Assembly: GCA_905250125.1 (NCBI GenBank)
Contig: CAJNOL010000231.1
Coordinates: 124,001 to 188,000 of the forward strand
From: Rotaria sordida
Lineage: Eukaryota; Rotifera; Eurotatoria; Philodinida; Philodinidae
DNA length: 64,000 nucleotides
Direction of reading: 5' to 3'
Positions 12,221 to 25,208 of the stretch are shown here, in pieces (the first letter of the stretch is position 1; the number at the start of each line of letters is the position of its first letter). A program made the position numbers and the translations under genes. The notes beneath the pieces are model-generated. The model searched no databases. It saw nothing but the letters and a program-made list of their open reading frames with translations, and was not told the origin of the DNA.

Positions 12221-13178
12221 GAGCACTACAAAGGTTTTTTCACTCGCTTCTTCTAAAAGCCATAGTTTGCGTTCAAATATTCGGTTATAATGCTTAGACA
12301 TATTTAGGATTATGAACAAAATTTCAGCCTTATAAGTCTTATCCTTTGCTATTGTCCATCATTTCTTATATGTTAGTACCATGCCATTTTCTATATGCTG
12401 CATAACGGGTGACTTATAATAAATGGCAGAACTTTGCATTTCATATCTTAATCCTTAAAAATATTTCATTAAAAAAAAACAAAATATACCAGAAGATGCA
12501 ACATGAAAAGCTCTACAATCTACAATGTAAAGCTTATCTTAATTGTGTGCTTTTTGTTTGAAAATAAACAGTGTCCTAAGCAACCAATTTTCGATGCTGC
12601 TGCGAAAAGTACTCCGGAGAATTTCGCTTCTTTTTGAAAATAAAAAGAATACAATTAAAATAAACTGTTCTTTCTAAATTGTCGAACTTTTCATGCTGCA
12701 TCGTATGGTATGTTTTGTTTTTTGATTTAAGAGAAAATATCAGATAAAACAAAGATGACATAAGAAAAAACGAATGATCTCTTATCAAAAAAAAAAACAT
12801 TGATTTCACAGCATCGAAAATTTAATGTTCAGAACTTTGTCAATTTTTGGCACTAAAAATGCAACTGTAAAATTAGTTTTCTCCTATATAAATTATAGAG
12901 TATTTCACGCTGCATCTTCTGGTATATTTTGTTTTTTTATATAGGATATATTTAGGAGTCGAAATATAAAATGCAAAGTTCTGCCATCTATTACAATTCA
13001 TCAATTAGAAAGTCGCATGCACCTAGCGTAAAAGAAATGATTGACAACAGTAAAGGATAAGACTTATAAGGCTGAAATTTTGTTCATAATCCTAAATATG
13101 TCTAAGCATTATAACAGAATATTTGAACTCAAACTACAGCTTTTAGAAGAAGCGAGTGAAAAAACTTTTCTAGTGCTC
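12221..13178. mobile_element. foldback element with ~280-bp terminal inverted repeats
   Basis: The left arm (12221 to about 12515) and the right arm (about 12905 to 13178) are close reverse complements. Both begin GAGCACTA, continue with TTTTTTCACTCGCTTC, and share long stretches such as CTTAGACATATTTAGGATTA and the ACCAGAAGATGCA block. The ~390-bp core has no convincing ORF. This is a non-autonomous DNA element; the superfamily is not clear from its ends. Confidence 0.8.
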
Positions 13179-13980
13179 CATGTATAAATCATTTGTGATC
13201 TTGTTTATTTTATTATAACTTAGATATAAATTAAGTGAAATATATATGCAATCAGTTAACATCGATTGTACGATCCTTGACAGCCAATTTGATCCACTTG
13301 TCAGTTTTACGATTGATACAGTCAAAGAATTAGTTTCTTTCTGACATCGTACATTTCAATGTCATTATGCTTGTCATCTCATTAATAGTATTTCTCATTA
13401 TTCTTATCATAGTTTACATTTTGACTACAATAAGACACCAAATCTTTCTATAGAGAATTCTGTACATGCTTCAGAACTTTGTTTTTTGTTTATTGTTACT
13501 AAACTTCTTATTTGAGTGATGAATTTTATAATAGCGTTAAGATATCAGTGAAAAAACTTTCTTTTAATTATCCGATTTCGCATTAGAAATAAGGCATACA
13601 TCATCGACTGCGTAATACGTCCTACGGACAGAAGAGAAAATAAGAAACAAGAAAAGAATAATTTTTGTCAGTTAAGGACATATTTCTGTCTTTCTTTATG
13701 TTGTTGAGCTCTACGCAATAGAAAACAATAATTGTAAATTCTCTTTCTTTTTTTTTTCTATAATGGGCAAAGAAATATCTTGAAATAAAATATACAAGCA
13801 AAAATAGAATCTAAATTTAATATTCATTTCAATGTATACTACTTCTGATGACGACTAAACGACATTGAAATATAAGTTTTTTTTCGATGGAGTTAAACTT
13901 CACTTTCAATTCAATGTGCAATTTCATATAAAACATGTATTGCAACAAAGTACAGAAAAAAAAAAAAAGAAACGAATCAT

Positions 13981-16900
13981 TTAATCAAAGTCTGGTTCAT
14001 TGAGTAGATAATCAGCTTTCTCATCATTGGCTTCTTCTTTTTCACGTACTTTTGATTGCATAAGTGTATGTTCTAATACAGCTATACGAACATCAACACG
14101 AATAATATCACGACTTAATTCTTCAATAGCTTTCTTAATTTTAACCAAAGGACCTAAATATTCAATAAAAATTAGATTTAAATGAAATAAAAACAATAAG
14201 ACAAACCTCCATCTGTAACATTTTGTCCTGTTTCTTCCATTTCTTCTTTAATTTGTGATAATTCAGCTGTAATTTGAGATAATTGTTGAGATTTTTCTGT
14301 AATACCTGATGAACAATGACGATAATGTTGTTTAGCTTGTGCTAATAAATCTTGTTGTTGATGAAATTCATGAACATGATCATTTAATTGAGAATTAATA
14401 TATTGTTCACCTATATAATTGAAAACAAAAAAAAAGGATTCAAAAATAAATCACCAATAGTGATTTGATATATATATATTTTTCTTACGTGTTGTTATTT
14501 TTTCTAATGATTTAGCAATATCCGTATGAAATCTTGTTAACATTTGTTCAGCATCTTTAAGTGAATTTGCAATTTGTGATTTATATGTTAAACGTTGTTC
14601 TTGTCGTGCACGCCAATCTTTATTTTCTGCTTTAAATGTTACTTTAAGTTGTGGTAAAATACGTTCAACTTCTAATTTCCATTCAGTTGCATCTGTTGTT
14701 GATTCCATAATTAATTCAGGACGAATTTCAGGTTCAGATATTGCAGCAGCACCAACTGAACTTGTTTTTAAACCTAATTTTGTTAAAGCTTCCATATTAA
14801 GTACAGCTTCATCTTCTTCATATTCATCAGCATCAGTATCCTAAAATGAAAACAAAAAAAAAAAATTTATCTTATATCATTGTATGATATTTTCATAATA
14901 CCCTATTAAACATTTCTTCATCAATTTTATTAACATCAATTTCATTATCATCATCTTTAGGACCAGAATCATCAGCATCTGGTAATTCATCCGGTTTTTC
15001 AGGTCTAAAAAGGAAATATATAATGACTCTATTATTAATATTAACTTACAATCGCCAAGTAAAACCACTTCGTTTAAGTGCATCATCAGCGAGTCGATTG
15101 AGAATGTAAACAACAGGTTCACCAGAACCAGAACGAAGTTTACTTGCACTAACACTTATATCATGACCCTAGAAATCAAATTTATTTAATAATTATCAAT
15201 ATAATAAGTATAATGAAAAATATCCGATAATTTTTTAAGTTTTATGAATGATTAATTCGGTGAAATAAAGTTTTTTTCTTTAAAATTCGATCAGTTAACA
15301 TAGGAATAATAATATGATCGATACTTCTTCCGAAAGCAGAGAAAAAATAGAGTTTTTATGACCACATGCTATTATTTTTTGTCATAAAAAAAAAAATATT
15401 TTCTATACTATACAGCAATAACATTGAAACATAACATCTCGCTTAAATTTTATACAAATATTTAAATTCCAAGTTTTCCAGGCAGAATAATATTGATCCA
15501 AGTATTTACGAAGAAAAAGCTGATATAATTCAACTTTTTTTTTTTTCAATATAAAAACGATGATTCAAAAACGTATTAATAAAATGCACCCTGTATTACT
15601 TTGAGCGTCGTTTTACTTGAAGCTTATGCCAGTCGATAAATCTTGAGATTCTTAGTCGAATAGACTTCACTCTGAATCATTTTAGTAAAAAGATGAAGTT
15701 GTGATAAATGTCTGATAGTGCTCTAGTCAGTTCAAAATATGTAGCAGAGATACAATTGACTCGACTTTTCAAACATTTACTTTATTGAGAGTTTAGTACA
15801 GAATGGCTTCCAGTAGACTCAGAGTGTAGTTTACTAATACACAAAACAAAGAGTTATGATCTAACGGAGGAACATTCCCAAGTGATCCACTCCGTTTATA
15901 TATATATATTATGCCAATATGTAAAGGACCATTAGATTAGAATAATCGCCAAAAGGATTCTTGCTCTTGTTGAGACTTGGCCGAAATATTGAATTTTTCC
16001 TATAGAACGTTAGTTTTCGAGTAAAATCATATCTTCGAATTTTGATCTAAAACTATATTAACATGAAGGTCTTGCTATGACTAGCTTATGTATAAAGTTT
16101 TATTATTCTTGAACATTGCTTCGTTGATATATGCATGAATCTTTTAAAATATCCATGCTTACCTATAGAACATTACCTTTTTTTTATTGAAAAATTTGTA
16201 TTTCAAACATGCAATGTCTAAAAATGATAAAACTTTATATATGAGTTAATCATAGCAAGACCTTCATATTAACAAAATTTTAAATCAAAATTCGAAAATA
16301 TGATTTTTACTCAAAAACTAACGTCCTATAGAAAAAATTCAATATTTCGATCAAATCTTAACAAGAGTAAGAACCCTTTGGCAATTGTTCTAATCTAATC
16401 GTTCTTTACATATGAGCATAATATGAATGTAAACAGAGTGGATCACTTAGGCATGTTCCCTCGTAAGTATTTCTAAGCTTTTGAACTCATCTCATACTCA
16501 ATCAAACTCATCTTTTTATTTAAAAAATTTCTCAATACAATGCTCTCCAAAATAGTATTTTTCATGGCGAGTTGATCCGTATAATGAAATAAAAAAAAAA
16601 ATCTTTTCATAAGATAATATTAATTTTGTATTCAATTGTATCTCAAAAATAATGTTCCATTTATAATGTTAACATCAATTATGCTTAGTAACTAAAATAG
16701 ACTATTTTGTAGAGCATTTCATGAGAAATCTTTCACTAAAAAAAAGAAAAAAGAAAAATCAATAAAACATAAGATAGGAAGTAAAAAAAAATTTTAAAAT
16801 ATTAAGATTAGAATTCTTTTTAAATCATGAAAGACGATTGAAGTCATTTTCTTATCAACTGAATGCTATATTAACAAGGCTTACAAGTTTTTTAAATTGT

Positions 16901-17272
16901 GCAATAATATTCTGAAGTAATACACTTTGATCATCATCCTATAAATAAAAAGTTAATAAACATTAAAAGAAAAAAAGAATATTTTTTCTAAGAAACCTCG
17001 CTTGGTTTATCAAATTTAACACCACCTTTTTGAAAAAGCCATGCTGAAAGAGCAATAAATGCATGTAATTGATCTCCTGGATTAGTAGATACAGCAAAAT
17101 GAATTCGTGATAGTGGTTTCATTCTCCATTTTAATACATATTCATCATCATAATTAAGTAATTTTAATTTATTATGTAAATTAGCCATATCAACAAATAC
17201 TTGAAAACCAGCTCCTGGACTTACATCAGGTACATCAGTACCAGCAGTACTTTTAACTGTATCGTCAGCCAT
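13981..17272 (-). CDS. IFT57: intraflagellar transport protein 57 (Hippi)
   Basis: IFT57 is a subunit of the IFT-B complex needed to build cilia. Seven exons: 17272-16997, 16938-16885, 15168-15050, 15004-14902, 14840-14489, 14410-14207 and 14153-13981. They sum to 1281 nt with consistent phases, giving 426 residues, close to the ~429 of vertebrate IFT57. The N-terminus has the family's calponin-homology-like fold region (FVDMANLHNKLKLLNYDDEY, then STNPGDQLHAFIALSAWL). The middle has SKLRSGSGEPVVYIL and an acidic linker. The conserved ESTTDATEWKLEVERILPQL leads into the coiled coil, ending KIKKAIEELSRDI and VLEHTLMQSKVREKE. Intron 2 (15169-16884) holds a foldback element. It is divergent from CCDC12. 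Confidence 0.95.
15862..16466. mobile_element. foldback element in IFT57 intron 2
   Basis: The left arm (about 15862-16112) and right arm (about 16215-16466) are reverse complements over ~250 bp, around a ~100-bp loop. The outer ends are GAGGAACATTCCCAAGTG on the left and its counterpart GAGGGAACATGCCTAAGTG read from the right. Internal shared blocks include AAGTGATCCACTC, AGCAAGACCTTCAT and CGTTAGTTTT. No ORF. If transcribed with the intron it would fold into a long hairpin. Confidence 0.8.
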
Positions 17273-17696
17273 TTAATATTATTTTTTCGTTAATTTTCAA
17301 TAAAAAATATAAAAATAATTCATATTACTTCCATTGATTCAAATATCACTCTTATGAACAACCTCCACTAACAAATATTTCATGTAAAATGATTAACGTC
17401 ATCTGTTACTTTTATCAAAGAAGATGTCGCTTAAATTTTTCAATTAACTTTAATAAATAAAACATTTTAAGAAGCAAAAAAAAAACAAAAAGAAATAAAT
17501 AAATTGTTTTCAATCATTAAAATTAATGTCATTTAATAAAATTTATTTTTAATTAACCAATAAGATAAATAACTCTACAAAAAAAAAAAAAAAAAACAGC
17601 TGTTGTTTATTTATTTCTATTGTTTTACAATTCTTCTCATTTGATCTGTCTTAAACGATAATTTATCAAAAACAAAAACAAAACAAAAAAAAAAGA
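17273..17696. promoter_or_regulatory. divergent promoter region IFT57 / CCDC12
   Basis: Only 424 bp separate the start codons of IFT57 (-) and CCDC12 (+). Both promoters and both 5' UTRs must therefore lie here or inside the genes. A poly-A run sits at about 17578-17596. I see no clear TATA box for either gene. Confidence 0.6.
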
Positions 17697-18315
17697 ATGA
17701 CTTTAAGTGAATTAGAAGAAGAAGCTCGTAAACGTAAAGAACGTCTTACACAATGGAAATTAAAGAAACAAAATCAAACAACTAAACGAAAAGAATATGA
17801 AGATGATGAAAATGAAAATGAAATCGATAATAAAGATAAAGATTTACAAGAAGAAACTATTGAATTTCCTAAACCAATATTTCGTAATTATAAACCAAAT
17901 GATTCAACAAATATATCAGGTGCTATTATTTTACCTAAACCAAAATTAGTTGATGTTAAATTAATGGTAGATAAAAATAAAATAATATTTTTTTTGTTTT
18001 GTTTTTTTTATTTGAATTTTATTTATTTAGATTGAAGATCAAATCAAAAATCGATCGAATGAAAATGATAATTCAATTAGTGGTGTAACAGAAGATGTTG
18101 ATTTATTATCATTAGCACCACGAAAACCTGATTGGGATTTAAAACGTGATGTTGAAAAAAAATTAAAACGTTTAGAAAAACGAACAACACGAGCTATTGC
18201 TGAATTAACACGTGAACGTTTATTAACAGAACAAAAACAATCTCAAACATCGTTAGCTGAAGTTGTTGCTACGACTTCAAAATTAAATGAAGCAACACAA
18301 GATGATGATGATTAA
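17697..18315 (+). CDS. CCDC12: CCDC12 / Cwf18-family spliceosome protein
   Basis: Two exons, 17697-17966 and 18031-18315, joined in phase across a 64-bp intron. Total 555 nt, 184 residues. The N-terminus is a charged helix (LEEEARKRKERLTQWK). The C-terminal half has the family signature DVDLLSLAPRKPDWDLKRDV followed by KKLKRLEKRTTRAIAELTRER. CCDC12 (yeast Cwf18 in fission yeast) is a component of the activated spliceosome. Length is close to vertebrate CCDC12 (~166). An AATAAA signal lies 46 nt past the stop, at 18361-18366. Transcribed away from IFT57. Confidence 0.93.
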
Positions 18316-18360
18316 TATCGATTATTAGAAGATTTCTTTATATTTTTTCTCTGTTGTGTA

Positions 18361-18366
18361 AATAAA
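18361..18366 (+). terminator. polyadenylation signal of CCDC12
   Basis: Canonical AATAAA 46 nt after the stop codon at 18315, followed by an A-rich stretch. Confidence 0.55.
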
Positions 18367-20626
18367 ATTATTAAAATAAAAAAAAAAACAGAAGATTTTG
18401 ATGAAAAGAAAACGTTTTTTTTTTTGTTTTTAAGATAATGATTATTCATTTTAAATATATTTATTATCAATTATCTATATTAATGATTTATCAATTTAAT
18501 TGAACTTATTAGTTCATTTGGAGTGTCATATTGACATTTTAGTTTTCTTTGTGGTCTTCTATTTTAAATTCGATGCGTTGTTCGACAGTTTTGTCGAGCA
18601 ACACTAGGGGTATTTCATCTATCGAACAACCACTTATTCATCAATCAACAGTCAACACTACCAAACTGGAGTATTTAACTGATTGGCTTACTGGGTAAGA
18701 TATGAAGAATTATTCGAATTTATCTTTTAATAAGATTATTCTCCATTAGTTTTATTTTTTTTGATATTTGATATTGAAATTGATTCTATCAAAAACAAAA
18801 AAAAGGATATGAATTTTCATATTCTTTGTCAATATTCTATTATCTATTTCAAGAATTCTTTTTTTAGTTTGCTAATCCTTAAAATGATTAAGAATATTGA
18901 GAATTTTATTATAACTTTTGAAAATCTTGATATTGAATTTAAGAAAAAAAAAATATTTTCTTCGTTTATCCTAATTAGTCGCTATGAATGTTAAGACTAA
19001 AGAAAGAGTGTTAATTACTCGAAAGGCAAAATATCGAATCTTAAAAGTTTCTAAAACAATAACTAATAACACCCTAACATTTAGTTCATGTTCAAAGTAA
19101 TATACAAAAGAAAAAAAAAAGACTAATTGTTATACAATATCGACTTCAGAATTTATCGTCAAGATTTCACAATACGGAAATTAATTTGAAATAATATCTT
19201 CAAAGTTGATGATTAACTCTGGTAAAGGATATGAAATCAAAAACAATGACTCTCAAATCAATATTGTTCTTTTGTTTTCTTAAGATCCTATATCTTTTTA
19301 CCCGCTTTTCTCTTGAACTGAACTGATAAAACACTGCATCATAATCAATGTTGTATATATGTATTTTTTATTCCTAAATTTTTATCATTTTTTTAAACAA
19401 ATTTATGATTAATAATAACGTATCTCTTAAGTATTCAAATAGCTTTTATATTTTATACTTTCATGATTTTTTACATTCGAGATTTTACTCATTCGAGCAA
19501 TTAACATTAATTTAGGTTAACAAAAAAAAAAAAAAGATGACTTTGATATTAAACGTATGAATAATAACGTCTGTATTGTTCGAGTTTTTGTATGACACAC
19601 TTTTTAGATTTGTCAGCGCAAAGTTTTTTTAACATTTCTGCAACTGTCAAGTACACAGTTGCCTAGAATAATATGCGACATAAAAGGTTGAAATCGGATC
19701 AAATGTGCTTTGATTGTAAGAATCGGGTTCAAGAAAGAAATTGTTTGTTCTTTTTGCTCTGTCAATTTATAATTCCTCTTGACATGAAAAATATTTTGAA
19801 ATATGAGAAAAAAAGGATTGTTTTGCTTGTCCAAACTAGAGTATTTTTGATTGAGTTTTTTTTTTCTTATGAAAATGTAAATATATAAATGACGAACGTA
19901 TATGTATATCGATAGCTTGATTTATCCTAGTGAACATAGATGATTATTTAGGGTAGGATAGGAATGACCTTCTCATATATTTACTAAAGATGAGATATGT
20001 ATGATATTTGTTTTTTCTCTCGTTGTCATCGAGTTCTTGCTGTTCATTGACTGATCGAGCTAATTCTGTTTTTTTTTCTTCTCCCTTTTATAACCTTGCT
20101 TATTCTTTATTTGTTTTCATAAGGCGTGTCGATCTGTGTTTTCAAGAGAAGGTCATTGGCCTTTCTTTTTTTTTTTTTTTTATTTTATTATCTTATTGAT
20201 CAACATTTAATACAATTTGTTAGTAGTTAAAATAAATAATTCAAATTTGAAAACAAGTAGAAAAAAAAAATATTTGTGATCAAAATGACTTTAAATGAGA
20301 ATAAATATGAAGAGAAAAATAGATCGATTTTTGATTATTGTTTAATAGAAAGAGCATTAAACATCAATATGACAGTTCGAAATAAGGACATTCAGTTGAA
20401 TTTGACTTGTGTGGATCAATGTGTCACCATCGAGGGAATAGTGGCGTGATCGTGCTATGTTTGTTTTGATTGATTCTCTTTTTTTCCTCCGTTGTTGCAG
20501 CGTCGTCATTTTCTCTTGTTCTTTTTCTCACTTGAAGAGAAGCGTGTAAGAAGTAAAAAAAAAGAAATACGGAGAAACGACCAACAAGGGAATGAGACCT
20601 TACTAATGACAATATTTTACTAGACC
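18367..20626. other. intergenic between CCDC12 and MOB2
   Basis: AT-rich with several poly-T/poly-A tracts. Short open frames (62-77 codons) are of low complexity and show no domain. Sequence near 20000-20600 is slightly richer in G/C and may be 5' regulatory DNA for MOB2; that is inference. Confidence 0.4.
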
Positions 20627-20676
20627 ATGGGTATTCTTAGTTTGTCATTTATATTCACTTCTGCTTCATCTAATAC
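20627..20676 (+). CDS. candidate alternative first exon of MOB2
   Basis: An ATG in good context (gaccATGG) opens a 16-codon frame (MGILSLSFIFTSASSN) that ends at a strong donor, taatac|gtaagt. It leaves phase 2, exactly what MOB2 exon 2 at 23207 requires. Vertebrate MOB2 genes are known to use alternative first exons. The case is positional and phase-based only; RNA evidence would decide. Confidence 0.35.
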
Positions 20677-22423
20677 GTAAGTTTTATTTTTTCTTTTGAA
20701 TTCCAATGAGAAAAAAAAATCTTTTCTTCACATGTTGAATGATCAATAGTAACTATTTCGAGAGAAACAAATTTATTTTCTAGATTTGCATTAGTTATCA
20801 GATAAATATAATCGGTTATGTTTTTCTCATTTGAACCGTAATCTAATATTCATACGATTGAAAGAAAGAAGCAAAAAAATAGCTTTTTTTTTTTCTCATC
20901 ACAAAAACTTCATTAAGAAAAGAAAAAGAAACGAAGATTCATATTAGTTGTTGCTCAATCCCTTTGTGTATTTAGTATGTTCACAAAAGAAGAGCAGACG
21001 ACTAAGCCATCTAGAGAGATTACGGCAACAGAATAGTGGACGACAACGATCAAATCGATTGACCTTCATAACGTGCTTTGTATATTGTTTAATCGTTATT
21101 CGTTGTCAAATCCTAGTGGAAGCAAACCTTTTCTCTCTCTCTCTCTACCTGTTACAAATGTAAAGTGTGTTGTTGATCGAGCAGCAAGGATCTATATAGC
21201 AATGAGAAACAGAACGAGAGTAAAAAGCGAGAAACAGTAGCATTGGCAAAATAATGACATCATAAAAAACGGAAGCTTGAAGAGAACTGGGAGAAGAAAG
21301 AGAAGAGAAACAGAAGGAACCATCTGGAGGCGAAGTGTCGTCGTTTCTTCATTTGCTATGTTCGTCTTTCCACTCTGGTACGTTATTCTCAACTAAATAG
21401 ATGACCATTTATTGACAAATATTTAAAATAGATAGGAATTTTTATACTTTCATAATTATTAAAAACAAAAAAGTGAAAGTATTTATATTTTTTTTTTTTT
21501 TGTCATTGATGTCTGATGAATCAATAAAAGTGTTGATATTACACTCTTGAGTTTTGTTATTATTGTCTATAGAGATATAAATATTGTATTCACAATATAA
21601 TTAGAACAAATGGATATTTTTTTTTTATTTTATTTATGTTAAGAGATTAAGTTCAAAATATTATTCGGTTTTTCATAAGAAAAACGATAGAAATTTATTA
21701 AAAGAAAGGCAACAAAATAATAATTACATTTCATTTTCGAGATATTAGTTTTTAATACGAAATCGATTACACCATATGTGTTAAATAGTTTCATTATTTT
21801 TTTTTTTTCTAACGTTTACCGATCATATGTTTTAGTAATTTATTTTTTTTTTTTTTTTTTTTTTTTTTAATCTTTTTTATTTAAAACAATTAAATATAAA
21901 GAAAAAAGAAAAGAAGAAAAAAAAAAATGGGCACCTGTAAAAAAAATTTTTTTTTTTTTTTTTTTTTTTTTGTGAGATGTCTATGGTTTACATTGCATGC
22001 GTTATAACATGCATTACTTCTCAAATAATGTTGCGACAGAAAAAGGTGATAAGCATTTCTTCTTTAACTCAGTGAGCATTGTTATATTGGATTTTTATCA
22101 TACAAGTTCAAAGTTCGATTTATAAAAGACAAAAAAAAAAAAAGAAAAGAAAAAAAACCCTGTCTTTCAACACGCAATTTTTTTTCTTTCCTGTCATTAT
22201 AAATTATTAAATAATGAACAATTTATTACGGTAAGAATTGTTTATTATTTGACATCATCATTGAATCGCGCAATTTAATATTTACTTGTAATGAGTCATA
22301 GTCTGAGTAGATAATAACAAGTTATATTTTTTTTTTTTTTTTTTTTTTTTTACTTCTGATGATGACTTAACAGAAAAAAAAAACAAAAGGATTCAGTAAC
22401 ATTATCACATAGAAACAACAACA
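20677..22423. other. 5' region or intron of MOB2, poly-T rich
   Basis: This holds several of the window's longest T tracts (about 21841-21868, 21949-21971 and 22327-22350) with no recognisable gene. If the exon at 20627 is used, it is the first part of a MOB2 intron. Confidence 0.45.
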
Positions 22424-24270
22424 ATGCGTTTACGTTCGAATACAAATGTTTCAGATTCGGAGAATTCTTTTTGGAATCATCCAATATCAAACCTATTTGA
22501 TGTTTTATTTCCCCAATTGAGGTATGTGCTTAACAAAAAAAGACGTAATAATAATAACAATACTAATAATATGACACATAATTCAGAAAAACCTTGCTGA
22601 CTGTCAAACATTACTCATAAGAAAAGGTGAAAAGATGCGTTGATGCGTAACCAGTTTTTATTTTCTAATGCATTTTTTACTTTTCATCGATACATAAAAA
22701 GACGAAAAGAATGGTCAAGTTCATTAGTCGAGAAACAATTCTCAATAGTTTTCAATACACACATTTTTTATGTCCGAATCTTGTATCAAAATTGTCAAAT
22801 TATCGACATACGTATGTTATTAGTTGGATCTTCTCTTTTTTTTTTGTGTAATATTAAATAAATGAAAAGTTTTCGATAGAAGATCTAGTTTCGTTTTTTT
22901 TTTTTTATATTTATGACTCGAAACAAGGAAAAGTACAAAGTGGCAGTATCAATGAGTTTTTGATTGATAAAAAAATAAGTCAGAACTTGCTAACGTTGGA
23001 TCAATGATAAGTGTATAGAAGATGAAAAAAGAGTCAAATGAGTAAAGAGCGTAGGGCAATGGGCCGTGACTAGTTTATATATTCTTTTTTTTTTTATGTG
23101 CATGAAATAATCGATGCGTGCCCTTTCTCTTCATTTAGGCTCCATTTTTACGTAAATATTATTAATATTAATATATTCAAATTACTTCTATTTTTCTATT
23201 TAAAAGGAAACAACGTCGAAAAAACGAAGGAGCTGGTCCAACAGGTAAAGATTCATCGCCACCTCCGAGTGATCTTCCAAATGGTGGATTAATAAATCCA
23301 AATGAAAATCCGAATCAATCTTCTATCTCATTAATATCTACAACTCAATCAAATTTATTAAATTCATCAAGTAATGGTAATTTACTTTATCTTCAACCAG
23401 AATATGCTATTTTTACACGATCACTTGCTGAATGTAATATTCATGAATTAATTCGACAACCAAATGGTGTAGATAAAAATGAATGGATTGCAAATAATAG
23501 TTCGTAGTTTTTCTTAAATTAAAATTTTTCTTGAACAAAAAAAAAAAAACATTGTTTTTTTCTTTATAGTTGTTGCTTTTTTCAATCATGTGAACGCTTT
23601 ATACAATGCAATGTGTGACTTTTGTACACCAACAACATGTCCAGTAATGACCGGTCCTCAGAACAGGTTTATTATTTTTTTTTTGATTATTAAAATAATT
23701 TGATAATATTTCTAGTTCGTATTTATGGATTGATGAACGAAATAAAAAAGTAAAATATTCTGCACCACAATATATTGAACTTTCAATGATGTTTATACAA
23801 AAAACACTTTCCGACGAAACTATATTTCCTACAAGACTTGGTAAAAAAAAAAACAAAGATTTGAATTTTATTTTATTTCTTTTTTTTTAGATCAACAATT
23901 TCCTTTATATTTTGATTCACTTGTACGTAAAATGGTTCGTCTATTATTTCATGCTGTAGCACATTTATATGCTGTTCATTATCGTCAATTAATTGAATTA
24001 CAATTACATCCACATTTGAACAGTTTCTTTCTTCATTTTATATCATTTTTAATCACATCGAATATAATCTCTTCTGATTGTTCAATTGTACATACGAATT
24101 ATAGTGGAACACTTTCATCTTCATTGACAACACCCGGTCAAACAGATGCACGTGAACTTCGAACAGAACTCGAAACTTTAGATGTTTTATATCAATTATT
24201 GGCAAATCAATGGCGACATGTTTATGGTCAAGCATGTGCACAAAAACGAAAAGCAGCAAACAATGAATGA
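22424..24270 (+). CDS. MOB2: MOB2-like kinase activator
   Basis: Five exons: 22424-22521, 23207-23499, 23570-23666, 23716-23840 and 23891-24270. Together 993 nt, 330 residues, with all phases consistent. MOB proteins bind and regulate NDR/LATS kinases; MOB2 binds NDR1/2. The core matches the family: QPEYAIFTRSLAE, DKNEWIANNIVAFFNHVN, the zinc-site half MCDFCTPTTCPVMTGP, YLWIDERNKKVKYSAPQYI, FPLYFDSLVRKMVRLLFH (with AVAHLYAVHY), and LHPHLNSFFLHF. The zinc ligands (two Cys and two His) are present. A Ser/Asn/Pro-rich linker near residues 40-85 lengthens the N-terminus, and the C-terminal tail has a Gln/Lys-rich helix absent from human MOB2. Confidence 0.9.
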
Positions 24271-25208
24271 AATATAAAATATTCATTTGTCAATAACGGA
24301 GAAAAACATATTTTTAAATCGATATATATATATAAATATATATATATAAAATGATTGCTCGACTATTTCCGAGTATGATTTCTTTCTCTTTTTCTTTTGT
24401 GCTTGTTCTTGTTCATTTTTCTTTATATGTCTTAGCTGCATTAAAAACAGTGACACTTTAATAACGAATTTCACATTGTTTCTCTCCGTATTTGTGTGTC
24501 TTTTCTCTTCTTTATGAAAAAAAAAAACCAACAACGACCAATGCGTCTTATGTATCTTCATTTATTTAAAAAATAACAAACATTGACAAAATAATATAAG
24601 AAATATCTTGATTTTATTGATTTATTTTTTATTTTCAAAAGGCTTAAAATGTAACAAACACTATTTTTTTATTTGACCACTTTTTTTCGAAAAAAAAAAA
24701 AAAAATCCTATTTAATCAAGACAGCCTATCGTCAACAAACGAATGATAAGATAAATATTGTCACCTGCGCAGTTTTCTCTGCCACTTTTTTTTTCTTCAT
24801 TGATGTTATTACTTGTAATCGAATAAATGTTTAGCTTAAATTTCAATCAATATGATTCATTCAAAAAAAAAAAAAAAAGAAAACGACATAATAATCATTG
24901 TCTAAATGTTTTGTTTTTTTCTTATTTATTTTAAAAGCTTCACATGACATAACGGAAACTAATTCGTTTATACTATCGATGCCATATTTTGATAAATGAG
25001 GAAAGAATTCATCATTCTATCACGCACACATATAATGATAAGCGTAACTATTGATCATATCTCAGAAAAAATTTTCTTTTTTTTACAAAATGAATGAAAA
25101 TAAGCCATCAAAGTATATAAAAAAGATTATTCTTGAGATTCTCAATCAGTTCGTATTATTTAATAAGTTTTATGTATAAAAAATAAAAAAAAGTAAGAGT
25201 TCTTCTAG
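24271..25208. other. MOB2 3' flank and intergenic DNA
   Basis: TA microsatellite at about 24322-24350, poly-A/T tracts, no gene seen. A missing first exon of the next gene, if it exists, should be here; I looked for an in-phase ATG exon and found none convincing. Confidence 0.4.
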
